Assembly: GCA_035293765.1 (NCBI GenBank)
Contig: DATGMF010000074.1
Location: 1-64,000 of the forward strand
Length of the DNA: 64,000 bases
Reading direction: 5' to 3'
DNA from: DASRHT01 sp035293765
GTDB taxonomy: Bacteria > Chloroflexota > Ktedonobacteria > Ktedonobacterales > Ktedonobacteraceae
In this document: positions 9,229-16,261 of the stretch, in pieces
Layout: every line of letters starts with the position of its first letter
Position numbering within the stretch: the stretch's first letter is position 1
Position numbers and translations under genes: made by a program
The notes under the pieces: model-generated
Databases searched by the model: none
Seen by the model: only the letters and a program-made list of their open reading frames with translations
Told to the model about the DNA's origin: nothing

Positions 9229-9513
9229 ATGGATTTGCTGCTGGATATGGTCGAAGGGGGAGGAGGCCAATTGAGGTATATGTTGCCTGCTCCTATCGAG
9301 CTTCGGCAGTTTATTGAATCACTCTCGGTACATGATCTGAGGCCGATTGAACCGCTACGCTATCGCCGCGTCTTGCAGGAGGATGAAGAGAGCAGGATCT
9401 GGCAACGGTTAGGACAGGTCTGGGGGATCACCCCCAAAATGCGCTGGTACCCGCTCACTAGGGCTTGGTCATCACTGGAGGTGATTGCGTTTCAGGAGAT
9501 GTGGTTTGCCTAA
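9229..9513 (+). CDS. Small soluble protein, probably the 3' remnant of a longer gene
   Basis: 94 residues from the ATG at 9229, which has no RBS. The same frame stays open, with protein-like composition (DFQAITYVLTCLCVVKDTARD), back to the stop codon of the gene ending at 9123, but without any ATG, GTG or TTG start. The gene is therefore probably truncated at its 5' end. The product is acidic and charged, with a C-terminal part rich in Trp and Arg. No family was recognised; position suggests another immunity-gene remnant. Confidence 0.35.
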   Translation: MDLLLDMVEGGGGQLRYMLPAPIELRQFIESLSVHDLRPIEPLRYRRVLQEDEESRIWQRLGQVWGITPKMRWYPLTRAWSSLEVIAFQEMWFA

Positions 9514-9555
9514 CGCAGATAAAAAGCTATCAGTGTGAAACACGCCATTCACTGA

Positions 9556-9577
9556 AAAGACCTGTTGCAAGGTCTTT
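9556..9577. terminator. Short hairpin after the Rhs locus
   Basis: AAAGACCT and its complement AGGTCTTT with a 6-nt loop, giving an 8-bp stem ending in three T residues. It is a plausible weak terminator for the preceding small genes. The rest of the gap 9514-9880 holds only the candidate promoter listed separately. Confidence 0.45.
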
Positions 9578-9680
9578 ATCTACCCCTCCAAAAACCCATC
9601 CACAAGCCCGGTCTCTCATCCTGCTCGCGTCTTTGCTTGCAAGCGTGGGAAGGGGAGCGCGTAATTACTTTATTTTACGG

Positions 9681-9710
9681 TTGACATGTAAATTCGTCTG
9701 GCAATATCTT
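9681..9710 (+). promoter_or_regulatory. Candidate sigma70-type promoter for the secreted-protein gene
   Basis: A consensus -35 TTGACA at 9681-9686 and TATCTT at 9705-9710, spacer 18 nt, about 170 nt upstream of the TTG start at 9881. The -35 is perfect and the -10 is moderate. Confidence 0.35.
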
Positions 9711-9880
9711 GAATATAGGCAGTACGTCACCGGTAATTAATTTCAGTATCCTCCAGCGGATCGAGTTCGCCATCAGCTCGCGCTGCCCTTTGAGGAGGGT
9801 ATAGACATCAAACTCGATGATGTCAAATGGAAATGCACTGAGAGATAAGGATAAATATTTCGCGCGCAGAGGAGATAGCT

Positions 9881-10777
9881 TTGAAACGCAGCGTGACCGG
9901 CTCGGTCCTGATGACGGTTCCCTTATTTGTGCTGGTGCTTAGCACGCTCTCTCTATGGGAGCCTGCCCACGCATTCGCAGCCGTTCAGGACACCGCCTCC
10001 CACTTTCTTGATGTGAAGCCGTCCGGTGGCAGACAAGCGGATGCTGCGCGCAAAGGGCATAGTAGCAGGCTGGTCTATCGCGGCGGGCCGGTCATCACGA
10101 CTATGAAGGTTCACGCTATTTTCTGGGAGCCGAAAGGCTCGTTCGTTAGCCCGAGATACAATAGCCTGCTCCTGCGCTATTTTGGCGATATTGGCACTTC
10201 TGGACTTTACCATAACAACGCGCAGTATCGCGATGCCCGTGGCGCTACGCCCTCGCAAGCGCAACTTGCGGGCTCCTGGGTCGATACCGCCGCTTATCCG
10301 GCGCAAAAGCTGACCGATGGGCAGGTGCAGACCGAGATTGCTCATGCTATGCGGGCGAATCGCTGGAGCGGCGGCCTGAACAACGTCTTCTTTATTTTTA
10401 CGGCCAGGGGAGAAAATGTCTGTACCAGTAACAATCAATGCAGCTTCACGTCTTTCTGCGCCTCGCATGGCGCCTTCGGAGGCAATGTCGTCTATGCCAC
10501 GATTCCTTATGCCGGTACCAATCTGAGCGCCTGCGGCGTGCCCTTCAGCCCTAACGGAGATATTGACGCAGAGAGCGCGATTAACGTCTCCTCCCACGAG
10601 CAGATGGAGGCGGCCACCGATCCTTTGATTAATGCCTGGATCGATGCTTCAGGCGCGGAAATTGGCGACAAGTGCGCCTGGGACCTGGGTGGTGTCTCTG
10701 TCCTCAACGGCCATTCTTACCTGATCCAGAAAGAGTGGGATAACGCGGCAAACAACTGCGTCCTGGCGGGACCATAA
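9881..10777 (+). CDS. Secreted protein of the exordium-like / HExxE-containing family
   Basis: 298 residues starting at TTG 9881, eight nt after GAGGAG. A signal peptide is clear (KR, then a hydrophobic stretch, cleavage near AHAFA at about residue 32). The mature part contains YRGGPVITTMKVHAIFW, four or more cysteines, and near the C-terminus SHEQMEAATDP followed by AWIDASGAEIGDKCAW. The pairing of an HExxE-type motif with EIGDxC is typical of a family of bacterial secreted proteins related to the plant EXORDIUM/phosphate-induced proteins; whether the motif binds metal and cleaves peptides is not established. It is a single gene closed by a strong terminator. Confidence 0.6.
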   Translation: MKRSVTGSVLMTVPLFVLVLSTLSLWEPAHAFAAVQDTASHFLDVKPSGGRQADAARKGHSSRLVYRGGPVITTMKVHAIFWEPKGSFVSPRYNSLLLRYFGDIGTSGLYHNNAQYRDARGATPSQAQLAGSWVDTAAYPAQKLTDGQVQTEIAHAMRANRWSGGLNNVFFIFTARGENVCTSNNQCSFTSFCASHGAFGGNVVYATIPYAGTNLSACGVPFSPNGDIDAESAINVSSHEQMEAATDPLINAWIDASGAEIGDKCAWDLGGVSVLNGHSYLIQKEWDNAANNCVLAGP

Positions 10778-10911
10778 TACATTTCTGCTTGACTTCTTAG
10801 GACTTGATAGATATACTTTTTCTCTAAGCGGATGGCAGAGTCGCTGCTCATACTCGATCCGCGTGAGGATACTGAAAGGTGAGGATACTGAAAGCGCCAC
10901 CTCCATCGGCT

Positions 10912-10952
10912 AAATACGCACGTTACTTCACGGTGGGGTAACGTGCGTATTT
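10912..10952. terminator. Bidirectional intrinsic terminator
   Basis: Perfect 15-bp stem (10912-10926 with 10938-10952), 11-nt loop, followed by T residues on the + strand and preceded by A residues, so it can serve the convergent genes ending at 10777 and 10962. A short direct duplication (GAGGATACTGAAAG, near 10865 and 10881) lies just before it. Confidence 0.9.
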
Positions 10953-10961
10953 TTTTCTCAA

Positions 10962-11681
10962 TCACACAATCGGTATCAGCCAGCGCGCAAACCACTCGCT
11001 CGTAACGCGCGCCACCTCCGTCAAGGCGTTACTGGTCTCGAAAAGCGAGCTAACTCCAGGAACCTGCTCGAATTGTTTATTGGTGGTGAGTCCCTCCAGA
11101 TGCTCCAAAGCTTGCTGGTTTGCCTGAACTGCGGCACTGTCCTTCTCAGGTGCCAGGAGCAACGTCGGGACGGTGATGCGGGGCAGGTACTGCTGAGCGA
11201 GGTCAAGCCGTCCGGCTGCGGCTGCGACCGCGCGAATGGCGTCGGGTCGCTGGGCGGCGGCGATCAACGCGGCAGCTCCACAGGTTCCGCTGCCAAAACA
11301 GCCAATGGAGAAGTTTGCCGTTTCTTGATTCTGTAGCAACCAGTCGGCTATTCCTATCAAGCGTTGCTGCATAATATCGGCGTTATGGCGAAAAAAGGCC
11401 GTCTGCTGATCCATCTGCCGCTCTTCTATGATGAACAGATCGACAAGCAAGCTGGCAAGGTGCTTATTGAAGAATGCGCGGCTCAAAGCAAGCGCGTCCT
11501 GGTGTGGAGTAGAGGTGCTATCCTCAATCCCGCTTGCCAGAATCACCAGCCCGCGAGCGTGAGGAGGGACGTGAAGGATCGCGTTAAGGTTCAGCGCACC
11601 CGCTCCCACGCTAATCAAACGACCATCGTTAAGCTCTGTGCCCGTTTTTGAGCCTGTTGGAGTATTTGAACTTTCGATCAT
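10962..11681 (-). CDS. Alpha/beta hydrolase, dienelactone-hydrolase-like
   Basis: 239 residues from the ATG at 11681, which has AAGGAG seven nt upstream; a longer frame to 11807 lacks an RBS. The protein has the hydrolase-fold layout: a strand-turn GLVILASGIED, a nucleophile-elbow region SIGCFGSGTCGAAAL in which the GxSxG-type Ser lies in FGSGTC, a strand with an acid residue TVPTLLLAPEKDSA, and a C-terminal region without an obvious His at the usual place. It resembles dienelactone-hydrolase-family proteins often annotated as phosphoribosyltransferase-fused hydrolases, but without the transferase domain. Substrate unknown. It ends at a strong shared terminator. Confidence 0.65.
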   Translation of the reverse strand: MIESSNTPTGSKTGTELNDGRLISVGAGALNLNAILHVPPHARGLVILASGIEDSTSTPHQDALALSRAFFNKHLASLLVDLFIIEERQMDQQTAFFRHNADIMQQRLIGIADWLLQNQETANFSIGCFGSGTCGAAALIAAAQRPDAIRAVAAAAGRLDLAQQYLPRITVPTLLLAPEKDSAAVQANQQALEHLEGLTTNKQFEQVPGVSSLFETSNALTEVARVTSEWFARWLIPIV

Positions 11682-11724
11682 TGGCCTGCTCCTTCCGATT
11701 CCTGTACTTCCACCTCTATTACGT

Positions 11725-11922
11725 TTAAGCCGCATACAACTTGGACAATCGCGCCGCTCCTTCATCATATGGGAGCAGCGCAAAATCACTCCTTTGAGCG
11801 AGGTCATGTAACGCGTTACTGCTTACAATCAGAGGGTCATACCAGTTGGGCAGGGATTGCTTATTTCTGATGATTGCAGAGATCTGCTCAACCGGCGCAT
11901 TGAGCACTCTCTCGTTTAACAA
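11725..11922 (-). CDS. Short hypothetical protein, doubtful
   Basis: 65 residues from a TTG at 11922 without a good RBS. The composition is protein-like and the opening (VLNAPVEQISAIIRN) recalls the start of SRPBCC/polyketide-cyclase-type proteins, but the frame stops soon after, so at best this is a fragment. It lies between two divergent genes and may be noise. Confidence 0.2.
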   Translation of the reverse strand: MLNERVLNAPVEQISAIIRNKQSLPNWYDPLIVSSNALHDLAQRSDFALLPYDEGAARLSKLYAA

Positions 11923-11934
11923 AGGAGCATCTTT

Positions 11935-12441
11935 ATGACTCTAGGTCCTGTGCAGTTGATCGTGATGGAATTTGAGAATCCGCAGTTTACCGGAAAGCTG
12001 CTGCCATCCCTGCGTGCCCTTCATTCCGAAGGAGCCATTCGCTTGCTTGACATGCTCGCTGTGCGCAAAGATGAAAAGGGTACAATCTCTGCGATGCAGG
12101 CCAGCGATCTGACAAAAGAGGAAGCCATCCGTTACGGTGCCGTGGTTGGTGGACTGATAGGGCTGGGCGCGGAAGGTCCGGCGGGCGCAAAGAAAGGGGC
12201 TAAAGCGACTGTAGAGGCCATTGCAACCCACGACTATGGTCTGGCGGAGGATGATATCAAGCGTGTCACGCGCGAAATCCCAAAGGGGCACGCTGCTATC
12301 ATTGCCCTGATCGAGCATCGCTGGGTCTTAGAACTGAAGAGAGCGATTACGGCAGCCGGTGGCGTTTTCTTCGCCGAGGCGATGATTCAGCCCAAAACCC
12401 TCGTCAGGCTGGGCGCGGAACTGGCGGCTGCCGGCGTATAA
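11935..12441 (+). CDS. DUF1269/DUF6325-like protein
   Basis: 168 residues, ATG at 11935 with AAAGGAG eight nt upstream. The protein opens with a beta strand (PVQLIVMEF), then a helix and LLDMLAVRKDEKGTI, a glycine-rich hydrophobic turn (YGAVVGGLIGLGAEGPAGAKKGAKA), and a C-terminal part that repeats the strand-helix pattern (HAAIIALIEHRW). This layout matches small bacterial proteins annotated as DUF1269 or DUF6325, whose role is unknown and which are sometimes linked to membranes or stress. The gene is monocistronic and ends at a clear terminator. Confidence 0.6.
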   Translation: MTLGPVQLIVMEFENPQFTGKLLPSLRALHSEGAIRLLDMLAVRKDEKGTISAMQASDLTKEEAIRYGAVVGGLIGLGAEGPAGAKKGAKATVEAIATHDYGLAEDDIKRVTREIPKGHAAIIALIEHRWVLELKRAITAAGGVFFAEAMIQPKTLVRLGAELAAAGV

Positions 12442-12466
12442 GCGAGCTAATCAAGATGATGGTATG

Positions 12467-12508
12467 CAGGGGTTGAGCGTATGCTTACAAGCACGCGCTC
12501 AACCCCTG
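12467..12508. terminator. Bidirectional terminator
   Basis: A 13-bp perfect GC-rich stem (12467-12479 with 12496-12508) and a 16-nt loop, between the convergent genes ending at 12441 and 12518. T-runs are poor. Confidence 0.7.
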
Positions 12509-12517
12509 ATGGGGCTA

Positions 12518-14272
12518 TTAGGACGATATTTTCTCTCCAGCCTGGGTTGAACTGGTAGTGGATAATGATTGATCGAAGATAAAACCTGGGAGACATCCCA
12601 GTAGCAAACAGGAGAATGCGCCGATAGTGATAGCAGTTTGTGCATCCTGGATGATAGCGCAGACAATCACCAGCAACAATCCGGTCGCCCCAGGTATACC
12701 CCAGAGCATGCCCGGAGGAATCTGCTCTATACGCGCCTTAGTATTACCTGCAAGTTGCAGATGGGATAGAATTATTTTTGTAAGCCATCGCGTAAGCCAG
12801 ACAAGCAAAGCTGGGACGGCCAGCAACAGGAGCAACCAGCCGCTAGCATGAGAAGCGGCGATGCTTCCAATCACAAGACCGGCTACACTGCCAGCTATGC
12901 CGGTTATACAACCTGTACCGACGCGCTCTCCAGCACTTTTGGCACGAAACAGACTTTGCCAGAATGTGGGAAGGATTTCACCGCGTACATGCAGCGTTGT
13001 GGGGCCGATGGCTCGTGAGGAGGGAGCATAGCGAATAGTGAAAGCGACGTCATATATTTTCCCGCGCGGACGTCCGGCTGTATCGATGCTAAGAGTGAGT
13101 TGCTCATCGGCACGAAAACGCGTCGGCGTTACGCTAACTCCCTGTTCGTTAGAGCTAATATAGCCAACCAGGGGATCTAGCTGCTCATCGCCCGCATTTT
13201 TCACCGTTACCATCGCTCTTGCCATCTCTCCCTGAAGCACAGGTTTTAACCTCAGGGGATGCTGCTCGCTGGCTGGAGGAACAAAGCTGACACGCGGTGG
13301 CAACGGCGCTATCGAGACGTGTAAACAAACTGGCACCTCGTAAACCGTAGCAAAGTTCTCTATCCGTATGACCAGATTTGCGCTATGATCGGCGTTACGC
13401 TCTAAATCACGCACTCGCAAGTAAAGAGGGATCTTGGCTTCACTATGGCCGATGTTCGGGTCAGTGCCTTCAGGCATCAATGCGAAACGCACACGCACAG
13501 CGCCATTGCGAAACTTAACCCAGGGAGAACGACTCTCTATCGTCCCAAAAGTGCAGCCCCGTGAGCCCTCATGAGTGAGCAGAAGCTCGGTCGTTGCTGC
13601 CAGATCGCTGATGAATTCTCCTGCTTCGAACACCTGACCATCAAATTGCGGAGAAGAGAGACGCGCTGTTGGCCGCTCTATCTCCGGGTCCAGAATAGTA
13701 ATGCAGCGCTCAATGCCTTCATTTGCCGGCATTTTTTTGTCAGAGACCGCAGCGATGATGGCTTCAATTTTTTTTGCCAGCCCGGGACGCCCGGCAACCA
13801 TATTCAGAAAACCAACAAAGACATGATTGCGATCAGAGGCGTCCAGCATCCAGGGAACCGTCTGCGGCCACTCACTATCAAGCTTTTGCGCGATCTGACG
13901 CAGGGTGAAGGCAGGAGCCTCTGTATCGTACCCATCAAATGGATCAAAGAAGAAAGGGCGTGATAGTTCGTCGTCCAGCCCCTCATCATCTGCCCATTCA
14001 CCGCGGGTTGCCAGATGCTGTTGAACGGCGGCAAGTTGTTGATTATATGCCTCGCGCGCCTCTTTGCCGGATAAAAGGTGTTGTTGAATGCCTGGCAGAA
14101 TCACATTCTGAGTGTAGAGAGCGTTCTGCATTGTTAAAGGGTTATTTAACCGCTCCAGCGTTTTGGCGACCAGCGTATCAAAAGCCGCCTGTACCTGTTC
14201 CATTGGCGCATCCACTGGAATATCGAGATGCTCATAGTAATTGATAAATGAGGCATGAATTTCGGATGCCAT
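12518..14272 (-). CDS. Membrane protein with degenerate N-terminal J-domain
   Basis: 584 residues, the last gene of the leftward operon. Residues ~10-85 look like a DnaJ J-domain (NYYEHLDIPVDAPMEQVQAAF and EAREAYNQQL), but the HPD motif that stimulates Hsp70 is replaced (the KYHPDRN position reads AKTLERLNN). The middle is beta-rich (about 200-440), resembling immunoglobulin-like or MSP-like domains. The C-terminus (about 460-575) has two hydrophobic hairpins, so the protein is membrane-anchored. The start at 14272 follows GGAAGAGG and lies 4 nt after the stop of the upstream gene, so the two are translationally linked. It is paired with the Hsp70 gene of the same operon; a role as a dedicated but non-canonical J-partner is inferred. 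Confidence 0.7.
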   Translation of the reverse strand: MASEIHASFINYYEHLDIPVDAPMEQVQAAFDTLVAKTLERLNNPLTMQNALYTQNVILPGIQQHLLSGKEAREAYNQQLAAVQQHLATRGEWADDEGLDDELSRPFFFDPFDGYDTEAPAFTLRQIAQKLDSEWPQTVPWMLDASDRNHVFVGFLNMVAGRPGLAKKIEAIIAAVSDKKMPANEGIERCITILDPEIERPTARLSSPQFDGQVFEAGEFISDLAATTELLLTHEGSRGCTFGTIESRSPWVKFRNGAVRVRFALMPEGTDPNIGHSEAKIPLYLRVRDLERNADHSANLVIRIENFATVYEVPVCLHVSIAPLPPRVSFVPPASEQHPLRLKPVLQGEMARAMVTVKNAGDEQLDPLVGYISSNEQGVSVTPTRFRADEQLTLSIDTAGRPRGKIYDVAFTIRYAPSSRAIGPTTLHVRGEILPTFWQSLFRAKSAGERVGTGCITGIAGSVAGLVIGSIAASHASGWLLLLLAVPALLVWLTRWLTKIILSHLQLAGNTKARIEQIPPGMLWGIPGATGLLLVIVCAIIQDAQTAITIGAFSCLLLGCLPGFIFDQSLSTTSSTQAGEKISS

Positions 14273-14276
14273 GTGA

Positions 14277-16232
14277 TCAACCTCTTCCTACCGGGTGCAA
14301 CAACTTTTCATAACGCCTGCGCAGGAACTTTTCAAGCAGTGAGTGAAAGAACGCGAGTAAACAGAAAATGAGGAAGGCCAATGTGCCGAGCAGGATATCA
14401 CCGAGCACTATGTAAAACGCTGCCGGAATAAAGCGACCACCGAACTGGAGCGCTTCGCCAAGAACCGTCCATCCTTGATCTTTTGATAGCAGAACGACAA
14501 CGGCCAGCAGTACCAGCCAGAACGTGCCGGTACGAAAGCGTTGCGCATTCTTGCCTTGCGGGTAATTCATATGCCCTTTCCCTATGCCAACGCAGAAGCC
14601 GACAACGCCACCTATCAGCGCCATGCTCCATATAGCCGTATTGCCTAATGCAGTGAGTGTTTGCACCATACCAGCCAGCGAGGCATCCAGGAGCGTAGAA
14701 AAGGAGAGCGACGACCCATTGTGCAGAGGCGAGGAAAGCGATCTGCTGAATAGCGTTTCCACAAGATGAAAGACGAGGAAAGAGAGCGCCGTACCGGCTA
14801 TGGCGTTCCAGAATAAAGCGGGAATGCCTCCGCGCAATCCCCAGGCCCAGAGAATGCCGCGTAAACCTTGCCAGAAGCTCATCGTCTTGAGCGTGATGGG
14901 AAATGTCTGCACCTCGGGAGCTTTATTATACTCCCCAACCGTCGAGATACGCAGCGCACGCCGATAGGTTCGACCCCGGTCGAGTTGCGGCAAGTTGACT
15001 AAGGACAATGTTCTATTGACAGGCAGACCATTACCAGGTGTGCCCCAAAAGTGCTGTGTAGCGTGAGGATTCAATAAAATCCAATCCGGCATTGTGGGGC
15101 TATGTTTTTGTTCCAGTTCCACCAGCAATTTCATGTATCCACGCGTCTTATTCGTAATCGTGACGGTGACCGGACGATGCGGCAGTTCACGATCCCAGGG
15201 TTTTATCGTGCATGAACCGATCTCGCCATCGAATGTGACTTCGAGCTGCGGCTTTTCCAGCGTCGGCACAGCTCGTTCCAGCACCAGTTCCAGGCCAACA
15301 CCCCGCTCCGACTTCATATTCGCATAGCCCTTGATGCACGCGTCATAGTATTCCATCAGCCCCTTCACACCCTGAGCGAATTCTAACCAGTAAAGCATAC
15401 TGCCTTCGTAGAGATGTTTCTCGCCAGGAAACCAGTTTTTATCACAAAGCTCTGCCAGCTCTGTCGGACTATTAGCAGAAGCTATAGCGTTTACAGGTTG
15501 CCAGCGCTCCTCTTGATAGAAACGGAAAGGGCGTGTAAGGAGCATGCTGTATAACATGGCATTCAGGGCGCGGAAATCAGAGACCTCCTCCCAGTTCTGA
15601 TAAATGCGCGCCTTTGCCGCCATCTCGCGGTCATCGAACTGAAAAACAATCCATTGCCTGAGCAGTCCTGTGCGCAAATAACGTTCGCCGTCAGCCCATC
15701 CCTCTGCTCTGGCCTCACAGGCGTTCACAAATTCCTCAGGAGTTGTTACCAGTTGTCCTCCAACCGAAAGTGCTCTGCTCTCTTTCCTCTGGGGTTGCAG
15801 GCTGCTGCGATATGCCTCAAATTCGTCCTCAGCGAGCAGCCTGGTTTGCCATTCGCGAAGGCGTGCGACAAGATCTTTCTTATCAGGTTCGCGCATCCAT
15901 GCCGCCGCTTGCTGCTTGATCGCTGCCTTCAACTGCACGACCGGCGTGTTGAGTGGCAGTTCAAGGAGCGCAAAAATGCTATCGGGGGGCAGGTTGCTGT
16001 TCGTTGCCTTCGCTTTTGGTGAGACGAGATTACCGGTAGCGGCAGGCATAGATGCAAGCTGCTCAGGATCTCCGGCCCAGGAGATGCGCTTCCCTTGCGC
16101 CTCCGCCTGTTGACGGCAGCTCTGACAGAGATAGAGATGATTCTGCATTTCATATAGTTCATTCTCGGCGGTTGGCAGCTTGCCACACCTGACACAACGC
16201 ACCTCGATCTGCAACCCTCTCTTTTCCAACAT
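14277..16232 (-). CDS. Membrane protein with zinc ribbon and degenerate J-domain
   Basis: 651 residues. The N-terminus has a CxxC...CxxC zinc ribbon (CVRCGK at ~13 and CQSC at ~36). Residues ~82-150 look like a J-domain (SIFALLELPLNTPVVQLKAAI ... EAYRSSLQP) again without HPD. A soluble middle part precedes a beta-rich section (~330-440) with PVTVTITNKT-like strands as in transport-vesicle or immunoglobulin-like domains. At least four C-terminal membrane segments are seen between ~460 and 630. RBS GGAGAAAA upstream of ATG 16232; 29 nt downstream of the ATPase-like gene. It shares the overall design J-like / beta domain / membrane with the protein encoded at 12518, so the two are likely distant paralogs. 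Confidence 0.7.
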   Translation of the reverse strand: MLEKRGLQIEVRCVRCGKLPTAENELYEMQNHLYLCQSCRQQAEAQGKRISWAGDPEQLASMPAATGNLVSPKAKATNSNLPPDSIFALLELPLNTPVVQLKAAIKQQAAAWMREPDKKDLVARLREWQTRLLAEDEFEAYRSSLQPQRKESRALSVGGQLVTTPEEFVNACEARAEGWADGERYLRTGLLRQWIVFQFDDREMAAKARIYQNWEEVSDFRALNAMLYSMLLTRPFRFYQEERWQPVNAIASANSPTELAELCDKNWFPGEKHLYEGSMLYWLEFAQGVKGLMEYYDACIKGYANMKSERGVGLELVLERAVPTLEKPQLEVTFDGEIGSCTIKPWDRELPHRPVTVTITNKTRGYMKLLVELEQKHSPTMPDWILLNPHATQHFWGTPGNGLPVNRTLSLVNLPQLDRGRTYRRALRISTVGEYNKAPEVQTFPITLKTMSFWQGLRGILWAWGLRGGIPALFWNAIAGTALSFLVFHLVETLFSRSLSSPLHNGSSLSFSTLLDASLAGMVQTLTALGNTAIWSMALIGGVVGFCVGIGKGHMNYPQGKNAQRFRTGTFWLVLLAVVVLLSKDQGWTVLGEALQFGGRFIPAAFYIVLGDILLGTLAFLIFCLLAFFHSLLEKFLRRRYEKLLHPVGRG

Positions 16233-16261
16233 GGTGTTTTCTCCGTTTCTCCCGCTTATAC

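Noticed and set aside
2..9513. Prophage or integrative element
   Set aside because: No integrase, terminase, portal or attachment repeats; the repeats are explained by Rhs cassette duplication.
9465..9740. A 91-codon frame after the small soluble gene
   Set aside because: It has no RBS, overlaps the preceding gene in another frame and runs over a hairpin and a promoter-like site.
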